Assembly: GCF_014652715.1 (NCBI RefSeq)
Contig: NZ_BMZI01000004.1
Coordinates: forward strand, 468,072 to 532,071
DNA length: 64,000 nucleotides
Source of the DNA: Salinicola rhizosphaerae
GTDB lineage: Bacteria; Pseudomonadota; Gammaproteobacteria; Pseudomonadales; Halomonadaceae
Direction of reading: 5' to 3'
A program made the position numbers and the translations under genes. Positions within the stretch are counted from its first letter, which is position 1. Every line of letters begins with the position of its first letter. Positions 34,222 to 45,887 of the stretch are shown here, piece by piece. Below the pieces are notes generated by a model that was given only the letters and a program-made list of their open reading frames with translations, had not been told where the DNA came from and made no database searches.

Positions 34222-35612
34222 TTGCGCGCCTCGCGGGTGCGGCTGAGCTGACGCGAGCGTGCCTTCTCGCGGTCGCTGGCGCCGGCCTGGTTGTCGTAGG
34301 GGTTGTCGCCCGAGCGAAATTCGAAACGAATCGGCGTGCCCTTGACCTTGAGCACCTTGCGGAAGGTGTTGGTCAGGTAACGCTTGTAGGCCTCCGGTAG
34401 CGAGCTCGTCTGATTGCCGTGGACGACGATGATCGGCGGGTTGCTGCCACCCTGGTGGGCCATGCGCAGCTTGATGCGGCGACCGTTGATCATCGGCGGC
34501 TGATGCTCGCTGACCGCGTCCTGCAGAATCGTGGTGAGGCGATTGGTCGACCAGTGACTGTTGGCGCTGTCGAACGCCTTGTCGACCGACTTGTAGAGAT
34601 CGCCAACGCCGGTGCCGTGCAGTGCCGAGATGAAGTGCAGATCGGCGTAATCGGCGAAACCGAGGCGGCGCTTGATGTCGGCACGCATCTTCTCGCGCGC
34701 CTCCTGCTCCAGCCCGTCCCACTTGTTGACCGCCAGCACCAGTGCCCGGCCGCTCGACAGTACGTAGTCGAGCAGGTGCAGATCCTGCTCGACCAGGCCG
34801 CTGCGCGCGTCGAGCACCATGATCGCGACGTGACACTCCTTGATCGCATCCAGTGTCTTGATGATCGAGAACTTCTCGGCGATCAGGCTGACGTTCTTGC
34901 GTCGGCGAATCCCGGCGGTGTCGACCAGCACATAGGGCTTGCCGCGCCGTTCGAACGGGATCTCGATCGCGTCGCGGGTGGTGCCGGCCTCATCGAAGAC
35001 GACGACACGATCCTCCCCCAGCATGCGGTTGACCAGCGTCGACTTACCGACGTTTGGCCGGCCGATGACACCGATGTGCACGCCGGGATGGCTGCCGGCA
35101 GGGCCGGCCAGCGGGTCGCGCTCGGGGAAGGGTGAGAGCACCTCGTCGATCAGCGCGGTCACGTTGCGACCATGGGCGGCGGCGATCGGGTGTGGCTCAC
35201 CGAGCCCGAGGCTGAAGAAATCCGCCGTCGCGGTCAGCTCATCCAGGCCGTCGGTCTTGTTGACCACCAGCCAGGTCTTCTTCTGGTTGACGCGCAGGTG
35301 GTTGGCGATCGCCTGATCGGCCGGCATCACGCCAGCGCGGCCGTCAACCATGAACAGCACGATATCCGCCTCGTCGATCGCCGTCAGCGATTGCTCGGCC
35401 ATGGCGGCATCGATGCCCTGTTCGTCGCCACTGATCCCCCCGGTATCGATGACCGTATAGACCTTGTCGCCCAGCTGGCCATTCCCGTACTTGCGGTCAC
35501 GGGTGAGGCCGGGAAAATCGGCTACCAGCGCATCGCGGGAGCGAGTCAGGCGATTGAAAAGCGTCGACTTGCCGACGTTGGGTCGGCCAACCAGGGCGAT
35601 AACGGGGGTCAT
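34209..35612 (-). CDS. der: ribosome-assembly GTPase Der (EngA)
   Basis: 467 residues with two tandem G domains: [15 protein letters not shown] at the N-terminus and [15 protein letters not shown] near residue 185. Each has its DxxG ([15 protein letters not shown]) and NKxD (NKTDG, NKWDG). A C-terminal KH-like domain follows ([20 protein letters not shown]). It acts in 50S subunit assembly. The start at 35612 (MTPVIALVG) fits the family. It is the last gene of the hisS-yfgM-bamB-der run. Confidence 0.97.
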   Translation of the reverse strand: MTPVIALVGRPNVGKSTLFNRLTRSRDALVADFPGLTRDRKYGNGQLGDKVYTVIDTGGISGDEQGIDAAMAEQSLTAIDEADIVLFMVDGRAGVMPADQAIANHLRVNQKKTWLVVNKTDGLDELTATADFFSLGLGEPHPIAAAHGRNVTALIDEVLSPFPERDPLAGPAGSHPGVHIGVIGRPNVGKSTLVNRMLGEDRVVVFDEAGTTRDAIEIPFERRGKPYVLVDTAGIRRRKNVSLIAEKFSIIKTLDAIKECHVAIMVLDARSGLVEQDLHLLDYVLSSGRALVLAVNKWDGLEQEAREKMRADIKRRLGFADYADLHFISALHGTGVGDLYKSVDKAFDSANSHWSTNRLTTILQDAVSEHQPPMINGRRIKLRMAHQGGSNPPIIVVHGNQTSSLPEAYKRYLTNTFRKVLKVKGTPIRFEFRSGDNPYDNQAGASDREKARSRQLSRTREARKNRR

Positions 35613-35760
35613 GGCGATTCGCAAATGGGGCTTTGATCGAAGTGTCACCGGCGGCCAGGCCGACGGCGTTGACCGGCGATTCTAGCACAAGCGAACCGGG
35701 AGACGCGTGGATGGATTGTCGGCGCGGCGCCCGGACCCCGATGCCGCGGCCCAACGACAG

Positions 35761-35782
35761 AGACCCCGCCGGGGCGGGGTCT
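35761..35782. terminator. palindromic terminator candidate between bamB and der
   Basis: AGACCCCGCC pairs with GGCGGGGTCT with almost no loop. It lies 55 bp after the bamB stop on the minus strand. The T-tract is weak (TCTCTGTCGTT), so it may only reduce read-through to der. Confidence 0.45.
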
Positions 35783-35836
35783 CTATTGGCTGCGTCGGCT
35801 TCGACGCATGCTTGCACTCGAGGCGCGGGCTCGTGC

Positions 35837-37000
35837 TCAGTCGCTCGAGACATCCTCGAGATCGTAGGCCGCCAGCGTGCCATCGTTACCGAGGGCATAG
35901 ATGCGGCGCTCGCCGGTCAGCAGCGGTACGCTGAGGCCGTCATCGCCCAGCTCGACACGGCCGGTGAGTTCGCCGGTGGAAGCGTCGAGCAGGTGGATAT
36001 AGCCCTCGTAGTCGCCCACGGCGATATTGCCGTCGACGAACGCCGGCGCCGTGAGCGAGCGGCCTTCCAGCGTGTCGGAATCCCACATCACGCGACCGGT
36101 ATCGGCGTCGATCGCGAGAACGTGGCTTGCTGCGTTGACGGTGAACAGATAGTTGCCGACGACCAGCGGTGTCAGATAGCTGGATTCGTCGCGCTCCCAC
36201 AGCACCTTGCCGGATGTCGCCTCGAGCGCCAGCAGTCGGCCATTGTAGCTGGTCACGAACAGACGCCCGTCCTGAGTCAGCACCGGCTGACCGTCGAGAT
36301 CGACGAGCTGGTCGACTTCGGTACGGCCTTTGGGCACGGCAACACGCATGTCCCAGAGTGTCTGGCCGCTGCGGTTGTCGAGGGTCACCAGGCGTCCGTT
36401 GGCGAAGCCTGCAAATGTGACGGGCTCGATGGTGCGCGGCGCGCCGGTGCCGCGCAGTGTCAACGCCGGTTGGGAGCTTGAGTAGACCCAGCGCTCTTCG
36501 CCGCTGGCGCGATCGAGCGCGGTGACGGCACCGTCGACGCTCTGAACCACGACGAGTTGGCTGTTGACCTGCGGCGGCGCCAGCACTTCGCTGGAGACTC
36601 GCGAGGTCCACTCGACGCTGCCATCGTCGCGATCGACGGCCATGACTTCGCCGTTGCGGGTGCCGAGGTAGAGACGACCGGAATCGCCACCGATGCCGCT
36701 GGAGATCTGCGTGCCCAGCTGAACTTCCCACTCGGTGTCGCCGCTGTCCGTGGCGATCGCGCGCAGGTCGCCGTTTTCGTCGACGGCATAGATGGTGCCG
36801 CTGTCGACCAGAGGCACCAGCGGATAGCGAGCGCGGCCAAGACCTTCGCCGATGCTCTGGTCCCAACGCTCGTCGAGGTCGACCTTGGCGGTGAAGTCCT
36901 TCAGTTCCTTGGGCGGATACTGCGGTTCAACGCTGCCGGCACAGCCGGTCAGCAGCGTTGCGGTCAGGCCCAGAGGCAGAAGCAGGTGAGTCAATTTCAT
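35837..37000 (-). CDS. bamB: outer membrane assembly lipoprotein BamB
   Basis: 387 residues. Lipobox ATLLTGCAG anchors it to the inner face of the outer membrane. The body is an eight-bladed beta-propeller of PQQ-like repeats (VIDENGDLRAI, LYLGTRNGEVMAVDRDDG, LFVTSYNGRLLALEATSG, IAVGDYEGYIHLLDASTG). It belongs to the BAM complex that inserts beta-barrel proteins. The start codon overlaps the stop of yfgM by 1 bp. Confidence 0.96.
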   Translation of the reverse strand: MKLTHLLLPLGLTATLLTGCAGSVEPQYPPKELKDFTAKVDLDERWDQSIGEGLGRARYPLVPLVDSGTIYAVDENGDLRAIATDSGDTEWEVQLGTQISSGIGGDSGRLYLGTRNGEVMAVDRDDGSVEWTSRVSSEVLAPPQVNSQLVVVQSVDGAVTALDRASGEERWVYSSSQPALTLRGTGAPRTIEPVTFAGFANGRLVTLDNRSGQTLWDMRVAVPKGRTEVDQLVDLDGQPVLTQDGRLFVTSYNGRLLALEATSGKVLWERDESSYLTPLVVGNYLFTVNAASHVLAIDADTGRVMWDSDTLEGRSLTAPAFVDGNIAVGDYEGYIHLLDASTGELTGRVELGDDGLSVPLLTGERRIYALGNDGTLAAYDLEDVSSD

Positions 37001-37656
37001 CAGGAGGCGTCCTCCACACCGAGGTCGTCGAGCTTGAACTGAAGGCCGTAGATCGTCTGGTCCGCATCCTGCGCCAGCGTCTGGGCCTGTTGATAGGCGT
37101 CACGAGCGTCGTCGGGGCGCTCGAGTGCGACGTAGGCGTCGCCAAGCACGCTCTGGCGCTGGGCTTCGAGCGCATCCGGCACGTTATCATTGAGCGTGTC
37201 CAGCGCGGCATCCGGGCTGCCGCCGGCGATCTGCAGGCGCGCCAGGTCGAGGCGTGCCACGCCCTGCATGTAGGGCCGCTCGCTGTTCGAGAGCACGTCG
37301 TTCAGGGCCTGGGTCGCACGTGTATCGTCATCGGCATTGACCGCGATCTTGGCTTCCAGCAGGCCGGCGAGATCGGCATAGAGCGTGCCGCCATGGTCGC
37401 TCTGCAAGCCGTCGGCCAGGTTGTAGGCCTCGTCGCGGGCATGGTCGTCGACATCGTCGGCGGCCGCAATCGATAGCAGCTGCTGATACGCCACGGAGGC
37501 TGCGGCAGACTGGCTCTCCTGATGGCGCTGCCAGGCGTGCCAGCCGAGCACGACCGCCACGGCGACAACGATGCCGATCAGCAGCGCGGTTCCGTTGGAT
37601 TTCCACCACTGCTTGATGGCATCCAACTGCTCTTCTTCGGTTCTCAGCTCCGCCAC
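37000..37656 (-). CDS. yfgM: YfgM-like TPR ancillary translocon protein
   Basis: 218 residues. A short cytoplasmic head with the family hallmark TEEEQLDAIKQWWKSNG, one membrane anchor (LLIGIVVAVAVVLGWHAW) and a periplasmic TPR part (about 50-218). YfgM works at the SecYEG translocon with PpiD and with periplasmic chaperones. The start is a GTG at 37656 with AAGGAG 9 bp upstream; a longer frame to 37734 lacks this. Placed between hisS and bamB as in other gammaproteobacteria. Confidence 0.93.
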   Translation of the reverse strand: MAELRTEEEQLDAIKQWWKSNGTALLIGIVVAVAVVLGWHAWQRHQESQSAAASVAYQQLLSIAAADDVDDHARDEAYNLADGLQSDHGGTLYADLAGLLEAKIAVNADDDTRATQALNDVLSNSERPYMQGVARLDLARLQIAGGSPDAALDTLNDNVPDALEAQRQSVLGDAYVALERPDDARDAYQQAQTLAQDADQTIYGLQFKLDDLGVEDAS

Positions 37657-37737
37657 GGGCGGTCTCCTTACACAATTGACTACGAGCTTCGACTGCGCCG
37701 GTTCCGGGGCGCGGTAGATAATCGCTACGAGCACAAG

Positions 37738-39015
37738 CTACGCATGCCGTGACAGTTCGGCGATGGCATCGTCGATGGAGAGCGTCTGCTGCTCGCCGTC
37801 ATCGCGCAGCGGCTTGAGCGTCAGCTGACCATTGGCGATCTCGTCCTCGCCCAGAATGAGCGCGACCCGCGCCCCGCTGCGATCGGCGCGCCGTATCTGG
37901 CTCTTGAAGCTGCCGCCGCCGCAGTGTACCTGAAGTCGCAGGTCAGGCAGAGCGTCGCGCAGGCGCTCGCCGAGCAGCAGGGCCTGGCGCTCGGCCGCCT
38001 CGCCCATGGCGAGCAAATAGGCGTCGGCGCCGGCCTGGGCCTCTTGCGGAATCAGGTCGAGCGTTTCCAGCAGCAGAATCAATCGCTCGAGGCCGATCGC
38101 AAAACCGACCGCCGGGGTGGGTTTGCCGCCGAGCTGCTCGACCAGGCCATCGTAGCGACCGCCGCCGCAGACGGTGCCCTGGCTGCCCAATGCCGTGGTG
38201 GTCCACTCGAACACGGTACGGGAGTAGTAATCGAGCCCGCGCACCAGCCGTGGGTTGATGCGGTATTCGATGCCGGCGGCATCCAGCGTTGCCTTGAGCT
38301 GTTCGAAGTGCTCGCGCGACGCATCGTCGAGATGTTCGAGCAATCGAGGCGCGCCGGCCAGCATGTCGGCCATGGCCGGATTTTTCGAATCGAGAATACG
38401 CAGTGGATTGCTGACCAGGCGGCGTAGAGAGTCTTCGTCGAGGACGTCGCGGTGCGCCTCGAAGTAGTCGACCAGCGTCTGGCGGTAAGCCGCGCGGGCC
38501 TCCGGCGAGCCTAGCGAGTTGAGCTCCAGCGTGACCTGATCGGACATGCCCAGCTGGCGCCACAGACGGGCGGTCAACAGGATGATCTCGGCGTCGATGT
38601 CGGGGCCGGTCATGCCGTAGGCTTCGATGCCGATCTGATGGAACTGCCGATAGCGGCCTTTCTGCGGACGCTCGTAGCGGAACATCGGCCCCATGTACCA
38701 GAGCCGCTGGGTCTGGTTGTGCAGAAGTCCATGTTCCATCGACGCGCGGACTACCGCGGCGGTGTTTTCCGGGCGCAGGGTGAGACTTTCGCCGTTGCGG
38801 TCGTCGAAGGTATACATCTCCTTTTCGACCACGTCGGTGGCTTCGCCGATGGAGCGCGCGAACAGCGCCGTCTGCTCGACGATCGGGGTGCGAATCTCGC
38901 GGTAGTCGTAGCGATCGACCAGGGAGCGCAGCTGGCGCTCGACGTACTGCCACACGGGCGATCGATCCGGCAGCAGATCGTTCATGCCGCGAATGGCTTG
39001 TATCTTGTTGCTCAC
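37738..39015 (-). CDS. hisS: histidyl-tRNA synthetase
   Basis: 425 residues, class II synthetase. [18 protein letters not shown] opens the catalytic core. Motif 2 is [19 protein letters not shown], and the histidine-specific [15 protein letters not shown] is intact. The C-terminal anticodon domain shows [13 protein letters not shown]. The GTG at 39015 has AGGAG 5 bp upstream; another GTG at 39021 is too close to that site. 81 bp before yfgM. Confidence 0.96.
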   Translation of the reverse strand: MSNKIQAIRGMNDLLPDRSPVWQYVERQLRSLVDRYDYREIRTPIVEQTALFARSIGEATDVVEKEMYTFDDRNGESLTLRPENTAAVVRASMEHGLLHNQTQRLWYMGPMFRYERPQKGRYRQFHQIGIEAYGMTGPDIDAEIILLTARLWRQLGMSDQVTLELNSLGSPEARAAYRQTLVDYFEAHRDVLDEDSLRRLVSNPLRILDSKNPAMADMLAGAPRLLEHLDDASREHFEQLKATLDAAGIEYRINPRLVRGLDYYSRTVFEWTTTALGSQGTVCGGGRYDGLVEQLGGKPTPAVGFAIGLERLILLLETLDLIPQEAQAGADAYLLAMGEAAERQALLLGERLRDALPDLRLQVHCGGGSFKSQIRRADRSGARVALILGEDEIANGQLTLKPLRDDGEQQTLSIDDAIAELSRHA

Positions 39016-39077
39016 TGACACTCCTGACTCAATACGGAACCTGGTGTTCTCGGGGGCGATCGTTGACGCTGGGTCGA

Positions 39078-40193
39078 TCAGATCTCGCGGGTGATCACGG
39101 CGCTGTCCCTGGTTTCCTTCTCTTTCGCTTTCTCGCGAATCAGCGCTTCGAGATCGTCGACCAGATGATCGTTGCGCAACTTGCTCGCCGGTTTGCCGTC
39201 GATGTAGACAAGGTTGGCCGGGCTACCGCCGGTCAGACCGACATCGGTCTCCTTGGCTTCGCCGGGGCCGTTGACCACGCAGCCGATCACCGAGACGTTC
39301 AGCGGGGTCATGACGTCTTCGAGGCGCTCCTCGAGCGCATTCATGGTGCCGATGACATCGAAATTCTGGCGCGAACAGCTCGGGCAGGCGATGAAGTTGA
39401 TGCCCTTGGCGCGCAGCTTGAGGCTCTTGAGCATGTCGTAACCGACCTTGATCTCCTCGACCGGGTCGGCGGCGAGCGATACGCGAATGGTATCGCCGAT
39501 GCCATCCATCAGCAGCATGCCGAGTCCGATGGACGACTTGACCGTGCCCGAGCGCAGGCCGCCGGCCTCGGTGATGCCGAGGTGCAGCGGCTGCTCGATC
39601 TGCTTGGCGAGCAGGCGGTAGGCGGAGACCGCCATGAACACATCGCTGGCCTTGACGCTGACCTTGAAGTCCGGGAAGTCGAGCCGGTCGAGATGATCGA
39701 TATGCCGCATCGCCGATTCGACCAGCGCTTCCGGCGTCGGTTCGCCATATTTTTTCTGCAGGTCCTTCTCGAGCGAGCCGGCATTGACGCCGATACGGAT
39801 CGGGATCCCGTTGGCGCGGGCGGCATCGACGACAGCTTTCACGCGATCCTCGCGACCGATATTGCCGGGATTGATGCGTAGGCAGTCGACGCCCAGGTCC
39901 GCCACGCGCAGCGCGATCCGGTAGTCGAAGTGGATATCGGCGACCAGCGGCACGTTGACGCGGCGCTTGATCTTGCCGAAGGCTTCCGCGGCATCCATGT
40001 CGGGTACCGACACGCGCACGATGTCCGCGCCGGCCAGTTCCAGACGCTCGATCTGGGCGACCGTGGCGTCGACGTCGAGCGTGTCGGTGTTGGTCATGCT
40101 CTGCACGGCGATCGGTGCGCCGCCGCCGACGGCGACCTTGCCGACGTGAATCTGTCGGGAAGGGCGGCGGGTGATCGGAGATGGCGTATGCAT
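39078..40193 (-). CDS. ispG: 4-hydroxy-3-methylbut-2-en-1-yl diphosphate synthase
   Basis: 371 residues. The [4Fe-4S] enzyme makes HMBPP in the MEP isoprenoid pathway. [18 protein letters not shown] opens the TIM barrel. The cluster ligands are two cysteines in [13 protein letters not shown] and one in [13 protein letters not shown]. Length is normal. It is 8 bp after rodZ, a pairing found throughout gammaproteobacteria. Confidence 0.97.
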   Translation of the reverse strand: MHTPSPITRRPSRQIHVGKVAVGGGAPIAVQSMTNTDTLDVDATVAQIERLELAGADIVRVSVPDMDAAEAFGKIKRRVNVPLVADIHFDYRIALRVADLGVDCLRINPGNIGREDRVKAVVDAARANGIPIRIGVNAGSLEKDLQKKYGEPTPEALVESAMRHIDHLDRLDFPDFKVSVKASDVFMAVSAYRLLAKQIEQPLHLGITEAGGLRSGTVKSSIGLGMLLMDGIGDTIRVSLAADPVEEIKVGYDMLKSLKLRAKGINFIACPSCSRQNFDVIGTMNALEERLEDVMTPLNVSVIGCVVNGPGEAKETDVGLTGGSPANLVYIDGKPASKLRNDHLVDDLEALIREKAKEKETRDSAVITREI

Positions 40194-40201
40194 GGCGCTT
40201 C

Positions 40202-41275
40202 TCAGTCTCCCAGTGTGAAGCGGGCGACGTTGTTGCCGCCCGTGTATTGGCCAAGGTCGACCGGCTCGCCGCGGTATTCGAGCGAGACGCCGCTGGCATT
40301 GCCGATGGTCAGGCGGAAGGGCGGAGTGCCTTCGGCCGTCGCCTGGCTGCCGGCGGACTGCAAGCCGCTGAAGATCCGGTCGTCGTTGGCATCATAGATT
40401 TCCGTCCATGACTCTTCGTTGAAGGTCAGGGACAGCGTGTTGGCGCTCGCGGTGGCAGCCTGATCGGTCGTTTCGCTACTGGTGCTGGCATTGGCAGTCG
40501 TATCGCTCGATTCGCCATCGCTGCCGCTCTCGGCGGTGCCGTCGCTGTTCGCGGCTGTCGAGTCTGCCGTCGTCGCGGTGCCACTCACGGCGCTGTCGTC
40601 GATCTGCTCGGCTTGCCGCTCGCCGGCGTCCGGAGTGGAAGTCTCGGCACTGGCCGCCACACCGCCGCTGTCGAGATTGCCGGTGCCGGGCGCATCGAGG
40701 TCGCTTGCGTCAGTGGCGGCCGGCGTATTCTGCGGGGTCGAGGTCGGCGGCAGGGCGGTGTCGCTGTTGGGCGTCATCGTGCTGTCACCGCTGCCCAGCG
40801 AGTCGGTGGCGGCAGGTGAGTCGCCACCGCCGAAGACATCATTGCCTTCGCGGCTCTGCCACCACAGCAGTGTCAGGGCAATAAGCCCGACGATCACCAG
40901 CAGCGTGAAGAGCCGGAATACCCAGGCGCCGACGCGTGAAGGCGGTCGCGCGGTGTTGACCGGCGACAGCTTGCGGTCGATGTCGGCGCGCCCGTGCTTG
41001 GCGTCGTAGGCGCCGACCACGAGGGTTTCGTCCATGCCGAGCAGGCGCGCGTAGGCCCGTACGTAGCCGCGTCGGTAGGCGGCAATCGGCACCTGGTCGA
41101 ACTGATCTTCCTCGAGGCCGGTGACGACGATGGGGCGCAGATTGAGCTGGAGCGCGATCTCGTCGAGGCTCAGTCCCTGGCGCTCGCGTTCGCGTCTGAG
41201 CATGATGCCCGCCGTCTCGTGCGCGTCGCGGGGCGTTTCGTTGATCTTCGGTGTCGACTCGTTCGTTTCGCTCAT
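40202..41275 (-). CDS. rodZ: RodZ-like cytoskeletal membrane protein
   Basis: 357 residues. The cytoplasmic HTH domain (about 20-95: [37 protein letters not shown]) binds MreB. One membrane segment follows (about 123-145, [19 protein letters not shown]). A low-complexity Ser/Thr/Asp-rich periplasmic linker (about 150-280) and a C-terminal domain beginning [18 protein letters not shown] complete it. It maintains rod shape. The linker is acidic, as is common in halophile exported proteins. Confidence 0.94.
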   Translation of the reverse strand: MSETNESTPKINETPRDAHETAGIMLRRERERQGLSLDEIALQLNLRPIVVTGLEEDQFDQVPIAAYRRGYVRAYARLLGMDETLVVGAYDAKHGRADIDRKLSPVNTARPPSRVGAWVFRLFTLLVIVGLIALTLLWWQSREGNDVFGGGDSPAATDSLGSGDSTMTPNSDTALPPTSTPQNTPAATDASDLDAPGTGNLDSGGVAASAETSTPDAGERQAEQIDDSAVSGTATTADSTAANSDGTAESGSDGESSDTTANASTSSETTDQAATASANTLSLTFNEESWTEIYDANDDRIFSGLQSAGSQATAEGTPPFRLTIGNASGVSLEYRGEPVDLGQYTGGNNVARFTLGD

Positions 41276-41326
41276 GGGCGAAAATCCTTCTGATCTCTCT
41301 CGAGGCCGGGTTCGGCCCGCTCTCGA

Positions 41327-42082
41327 TTACGGGGTCTGTTCGCCACGGGAACCGTCTAGCTGCTGACGATAAAAGGCGGCACGCGTTGCGTCCCCCTGGG
41401 CGCTGGCGATGTCGCTCGCCAGGCGCAGGCTGTCGGCGCTGGTGCCGGCCACGGTGAAATAACGCTGCAAGCGTTCCCAGGCGCGTTCGTCGTCGCCCTG
41501 CGTATGATCGATCTCTGCCAGAGCCAGCAGGCTGCGTGCGTCGCTGCCGTTGATGTCGAGCGCGCGCCGGTAGGCGGCCTGCGCGGCGTCGATATCGTTG
41601 GTGGTCATCCGGCATTGGCCCAGATTGGCGAAGAGCTGGGCTCTGTTGGTATAGGTAATGTCCTGGCTTGCGATGTCCAGCTGTTCGCATGCGGCCGCGT
41701 AGCGCTTGAGTTGATAGAGCAGTGCGGCGTAGTTGTTGCGGATACGGGTCGTTTCCGGCGCCGCCTCGAGCGCGCGCTGGAAGAAGGTGTCGGCCAGTTC
41801 GAATTCGCGTTGACGCTGATAGAGCAGCGCCAATCCTTCGAGCGCATCTCCGTCGCCCGGATCCAGCTCCAGCGCGTGTTCGAGCGCCTGCTGGGCCCGG
41901 GGCTGATTGTTCTCCGCCAGGTAGGCCTTGCCCAATCGGGTATAGGCCGCCGCAGCATCCTGCGGGTCGCTCGGCTTCGGGCCGTTGGAGGAGACCGCCG
42001 TGGCACAGCCGCTCAACAGCCACGCCACGCCCATCGCGATACCGGCACCGCGTATCGAGGATGGGGTGAAATGACGGACCAT
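41327..42082 (-). CDS. pilW: type IV pilus biogenesis/stability TPR lipoprotein PilW (PilF)
   Basis: 251 residues. Signal peptide with lipobox AWLLSGCAT, then about six TPR units (AYTRLGKAYLAENNQPRAQQ, GLALLYQRQREFELADTFFQ, IRNNYAALLYQLKRYAAA). The protein is the pilotin that takes the PilQ secretin to the outer membrane. It lies between rlmN and rodZ, its usual place. No other pilus genes are in the window. Confidence 0.94.
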   Translation of the reverse strand: MVRHFTPSSIRGAGIAMGVAWLLSGCATAVSSNGPKPSDPQDAAAAYTRLGKAYLAENNQPRAQQALEHALELDPGDGDALEGLALLYQRQREFELADTFFQRALEAAPETTRIRNNYAALLYQLKRYAAACEQLDIASQDITYTNRAQLFANLGQCRMTTNDIDAAQAAYRRALDINGSDARSLLALAEIDHTQGDDERAWERLQRYFTVAGTSADSLRLASDIASAQGDATRAAFYRQQLDGSRGEQTP

Positions 42083-42278
42083 GTAAGACTCTCCCGGAGC
42101 CGAAACGACGACGGCGGTGCATGTCGTGTCCCGAGCGGCTGAAAATAAAGCAGTTTTGGGGCTCCCATCAAAGCGCCGAGCCCGGTCGAAGTCAAGGCGA
42201 CGGACCGTCGGCGCTAGCGCTGGAACCCGCTCGATCCTACGTCAGGCGCCGCACTGACGACTTTGGCGCCCCCTTGCC

Positions 42279-43415
42279 TCAGTCGGCGTCGAGCTGAATG
42301 GACTGGATGTAGCGCTCATGACGACGAGTGCGATCCTTGACGCGGCCGACCAACTGGCCGCAGGCGGCATCGATATCGTCACCGCGGGTGGTGCGCACCG
42401 TTGCCGTGTGTCCCAGCTCGTAGAGCCAGCTCTGGAAGCGCATGACCTGGTTGCGCGATGGCTTCTCGTAACCCGAATGGGGGAAAGGGTTGAACGGGAT
42501 CAGGTTGATCTTGCACGGAATGTCGGCTAGCAGTTCGATCAGCTGCCGTGCGTGTTCCTGTTGATCGTTGATGTCCTTGATCAAGGTGTACTCGATGGTG
42601 ATGTGGCGCGCGTCACCGAGCTTGCCAAGGTAGCGTTTGCACGCTTCGAGCAGCATCTGAATGTTGTACTTGCGATTGAGCGGCACCAGTTCGTTGCGCA
42701 ACTCGTCATTGGCCGCGTGCAGCGAGATCGCCAGGCTGACGTCGATCTCGTCGCCGAGCTTGTCGATCATCGGCACGACGCCGGAAGTCGACAGCGTGAC
42801 CCGGCGCTTGGATAGACCGTAAGCGTTGTCGTCGAGCATGAGCTTCATCGACGGCACCACGTTGTCATAGTTGAGCAGCGGTTCGCCCATGCCCATCATG
42901 ACCACGTTGGTGATCGCACGGCGGCCATCCGCGGCGCTCATGCGGCCACCGGCACGCTGCTGCGCCACCCATACCTGGCCGATGATCTCGGCGCTGGTCA
43001 GGTTGCGCTGAAACCCCTGCTTGCCGGTCGAACAGAAGCTGCAGTCCAGCGAGCAGCCGACCTGGGACGAGACACACAGCGTTCGCCGCGTGCCATTGTC
43101 CGCCGGAATCAGCACCGTCTCGACGTAGCTGCCGTCCTCGACCTCGAGCACCCATTTGCGGGTGCCATCGCTCGATGTGCCCTCGTACACCACGCCCGGT
43201 CCGCGAATCTCGGCGTGCTCGGCCAGGCGCGCGCGCAGCGGCTTGGAGAGGTTCGTCATCGACTCGAAGTCGTTGCAACCCTCCTGGTGAATCCACTTCA
43301 TGACCTGGGCGGCGCGAAACTTTTTCTCGCCCAGCGAGACGAAGAAGGTCTCCATCTGCTCGCGAGAGAGCCCCAGGAGATTGGTGCGGGGAGTGGTGGC
43401 GGTAGCAGCGCTCAT
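42279..43415 (-). CDS. rlmN: dual-specificity RNA methyltransferase RlmN
   Basis: 378 residues. A radical SAM enzyme that makes m2A2503 in 23S rRNA and m2A37 in some tRNAs. The CxxxCxxC motif is [40 protein letters not shown] and [13 protein letters not shown] are the conserved core. The C-terminal DIDAACGQL carries the cysteine needed for turnover. The 87 bp to ndk and 196 bp to pilW hold no other gene. Confidence 0.97.
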   Translation of the reverse strand: MSAATATTPRTNLLGLSREQMETFFVSLGEKKFRAAQVMKWIHQEGCNDFESMTNLSKPLRARLAEHAEIRGPGVVYEGTSSDGTRKWVLEVEDGSYVETVLIPADNGTRRTLCVSSQVGCSLDCSFCSTGKQGFQRNLTSAEIIGQVWVAQQRAGGRMSAADGRRAITNVVMMGMGEPLLNYDNVVPSMKLMLDDNAYGLSKRRVTLSTSGVVPMIDKLGDEIDVSLAISLHAANDELRNELVPLNRKYNIQMLLEACKRYLGKLGDARHITIEYTLIKDINDQQEHARQLIELLADIPCKINLIPFNPFPHSGYEKPSRNQVMRFQSWLYELGHTATVRTTRGDDIDAACGQLVGRVKDRTRRHERYIQSIQLDAD

Positions 43416-43502
43416 GGCAACGGCTCGGGATGGGGTTGGAGGTATGGGAGGACGACGAAGGCCGGCGCTAGGCGCCGGCCCGGATCTCGCTCAGCGCAAG
43501 GT

Positions 43503-43931
43503 TCAGCCGCGCGGGCAGATCTCGTCGTCGCTGAAGAAGTAGCTGACTTCGCGTGCCGCGGATTCCGGTGCATCGGAACCATGAGCCGCGTTGGCGTCGA
43601 TGGACGTGGCGAAATCGGCGCGGATCGTGCCGGGTGCGGCTTCTTTCGGGTTGGTCGCGCCCATCAGCTCGCGGTTCTTGGCAATGGCGCCTTCACCTTC
43701 CAGCACCTGGACCATGACCGGGCCGGACGTCATGAACGCGACCAGGTCGTTGAAGAAGCCGCGCTCGGCGTGTTCGGCGTAGAAACCCTCTGCCTGCGCC
43801 TTGGAGAGGTGCAGCATCTTGGCAGCGACGATCTGCAGACCGGCTTTTTCGAAACGGCTGTAGATATCGCCGATCACGTTCTTGGCAACGGCATCGGGCT
43901 TGATGATGGAAAGCGTACGCTCGGTGGCCAT
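43503..43931 (-). CDS. ndk: nucleoside diphosphate kinase
   Basis: 142 residues. It transfers phosphate from ATP to nucleoside diphosphates. [20 protein letters not shown] opens the fold, [18 protein letters not shown] is the central motif, and the phosphoacceptor histidine is in [14 protein letters not shown]. The C-terminus is usual. It follows iscA by 265 bp with nothing recognisable between, so it is probably expressed separately from the isc genes. Confidence 0.97.
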   Translation of the reverse strand: MATERTLSIIKPDAVAKNVIGDIYSRFEKAGLQIVAAKMLHLSKAQAEGFYAEHAERGFFNDLVAFMTSGPVMVQVLEGEGAIAKNRELMGATNPKEAAPGTIRADFATSIDANAAHGSDAPESAAREVSYFFSDDEICPRG

Positions 43932-44196
43932 GACTTCGGTCTCCTGGCTGATGATGAAGCGAGTGCGACGGTCGCGCTCGCGATTTTCGATCGGATGATG
44001 TGAGACGACGCGCCATCGAGAGCGGTGGCGCGTCGTTCGAAATCCTCATGTCGGTGACGCTACCGTCGAGGGCGCGCCAGCCGGAAAAGCGCGCCATTGT
44101 AGCCCAAGCGCTCGACTTGCGCACCCCGGGCGACGCTGCCTTGAAGAGGGCCGCCTCCGCGCGATCGGGCTTCGCCTTGGCGGTCCTCCGGTGAAC

Positions 44197-44523
44197 CTAG
44201 ACGTTGAAGCTCTCGCCGCATCCGCATTCGTCGGTCACGTTCGGGTTGTTGAAGCGGAAGAAGCGATTCAGGCCTTCGCTGACGTAGTCGACTTCGGTGC
44301 CATCGAGGATCTCGAGAGCCTCTCTGTCCACCAGCACCTTGACGCCGCGGGCCTCGAAGGCCACATCGCTTTCCTGGAGCTCATCGGCGATGTCGAGCAC
44401 GTAGCTAAAGCCGGAACAGCCGCTCGGCTTGACCGCGACGCGTAGTCCGAGACCGCTGCCTCGCTCTTTGAGCACTTGCTGAATCTGGTCGGCAGCGGCT
44501 TCGCTGATCGTGATGTTTTGCAT
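44197..44523 (-). CDS. iscA: A-type iron-sulfur carrier IscA
   Basis: 108 residues with the three cluster cysteines C36 ([10 protein letters not shown]), C100 and C102 ([10 protein letters not shown]). The opening is [16 protein letters not shown]-type carriers deliver Fe-S clusters to target proteins. It follows iscS by 43 bp. ErpA-like identity cannot be ruled out from sequence alone, but the position right after iscS supports IscA. No iscU lies between, unlike in most relatives. Confidence 0.93.
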   Translation of the reverse strand: MQNITISEAAADQIQQVLKERGSGLGLRVAVKPSGCSGFSYVLDIADELQESDVAFEARGVKVLVDREALEILDGTEVDYVSEGLNRFFRFNNPNVTDECGCGESFNV

Positions 44524-44566
44524 GGCATTTCTCCCTGCGTGAGAGGCGGCGACCGATCGCCGCCTC

Positions 44567-45772
44567 TCAACGGTGATTCGTGGCTGTCTGACGGTTGGGC
44601 ACAGTGTCGGCAAGCGTTTCGGATTCCCGGCGCAACCCGGCAAGTGCGCGCCGGATCTCGTCGACGGCGCGATCGATCTCGTCTGCCGTCGTGAAACGAC
44701 CGAAGCTGAAACGGATCGATGCCAGCGCCTGGGTCCGGGGAATTCCGATGCCCTTGAGCACATAGGAGGGCTCGACGCTGGCCGAGTTGCAAGCCGAGCC
44801 GGTCGAGACGGCGAGCCCGCGCAGCGCCATCAGCAGCGATTCGCCATCGACACCGTCGAACGCCAGATTGACGATGTTCGGCACGCTGTCAGCCAGTGGC
44901 GAGTGGTTGTGAATGCCCTGGCACTCGCTGAGCCCATCGAGAAAACGCTGACGAAGGGCGTCGACATGCCTGGCATCGCGCTCGCGTTCGTCGCGCGCCA
45001 GCTCGAAGGCTTCGCCCATACCGACAATCTGGTGGGTCGGCAGCGTACCGGAGCGCATGCCGCGTTCGTGGCCGCCGCCGTGGATCAGTGCTTCGAGTCG
45101 CAGATCCGGGTCGCGTCTGACATAGAGCGCGCCGACCCCTTTGGGCCCGTAGACCTTGTGGCCGGAGAGCGACATCAAATCGATCCCCATCGCCTCGACA
45201 TCCAGCGCCAGGCGTCCGGAAGCCTGAGCGGCATCGACGTGGAAGCGGGCGCCGAACTCGTGCGAGACGGCTGACAGCGCGGCGAGGTCGTTGATACTGC
45301 CCAGCTCGTTGTTGACCGCCATCAGCGACACCAGCGCCGTGTCGGGACGCATGACGCGGCGCAGCGCCTCGGGCGAGACACGGCCATCGCTCTCCGGTGC
45401 GACCCAACTGACCTCGAAGCCTTCGGCTTCGAGTGCGATGGCGGTGTCGATGATCGCCTTATGTTCGATCGTCGAGGTCACCAGGTGGCGGCCCCGTGCT
45501 CGGTTGGCGCGCAGGAAACCGATCAGGGCAAGGTTGTCCGCCTCGGTCGCGCCGGAGGTCCAGACGATCTCGCGCGGGTCGGCGTTGATCAGATCGGCGA
45601 CCTGTCGGCGAGCGCCCTCGACCGCCTGCTCGGCGAGCCAGCCGGGCATGTGGCTGCGCGAGGCCGGATTGGCGAAGACACCATCCTGGCCGAGATGACG
45701 CATCATCTTGTCGACCACACGAGGATCGGCAGGTGTGGTCGCGGCATAATCGAGATAGATCGGAGCGCTCAT
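44567..45772 (-). CDS. iscS: cysteine desulfurase IscS
   Basis: 401 residues. A PLP enzyme that takes sulfur from cysteine. [15 protein letters not shown] opens it, [15 protein letters not shown] and [11 protein letters not shown] (with the ring-stacking histidine) are conserved, the PLP lysine is in [14 protein letters not shown], and the active-loop cysteine is in [19 protein letters not shown]. The loop has the IscS form. It is 115 bp after iscR and 43 bp before iscA. The extreme C-terminus, where IscU docks, is present in length but ends differently ([15 protein letters not shown]). Confidence 0.95.
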   Translation of the reverse strand: MSAPIYLDYAATTPADPRVVDKMMRHLGQDGVFANPASRSHMPGWLAEQAVEGARRQVADLINADPREIVWTSGATEADNLALIGFLRANRARGRHLVTSTIEHKAIIDTAIALEAEGFEVSWVAPESDGRVSPEALRRVMRPDTALVSLMAVNNELGSINDLAALSAVSHEFGARFHVDAAQASGRLALDVEAMGIDLMSLSGHKVYGPKGVGALYVRRDPDLRLEALIHGGGHERGMRSGTLPTHQIVGMGEAFELARDERERDARHVDALRQRFLDGLSECQGIHNHSPLADSVPNIVNLAFDGVDGESLLMALRGLAVSTGSACNSASVEPSYVLKGIGIPRTQALASIRFSFGRFTTADEIDRAVDEIRRALAGLRRESETLADTVPNRQTATNHR

Positions 45773-45887
45773 GGCAAGAGAGTTTCCTGACGGACGGTCG
45801 CGCGCGGCGCAAGGTGCTGTTGCCCGGTCCAGCCGGGTCTCGCTTCAGCGTAGCTCAAGCGGCTTGCTGCGTAGCTCACGTGAAGGG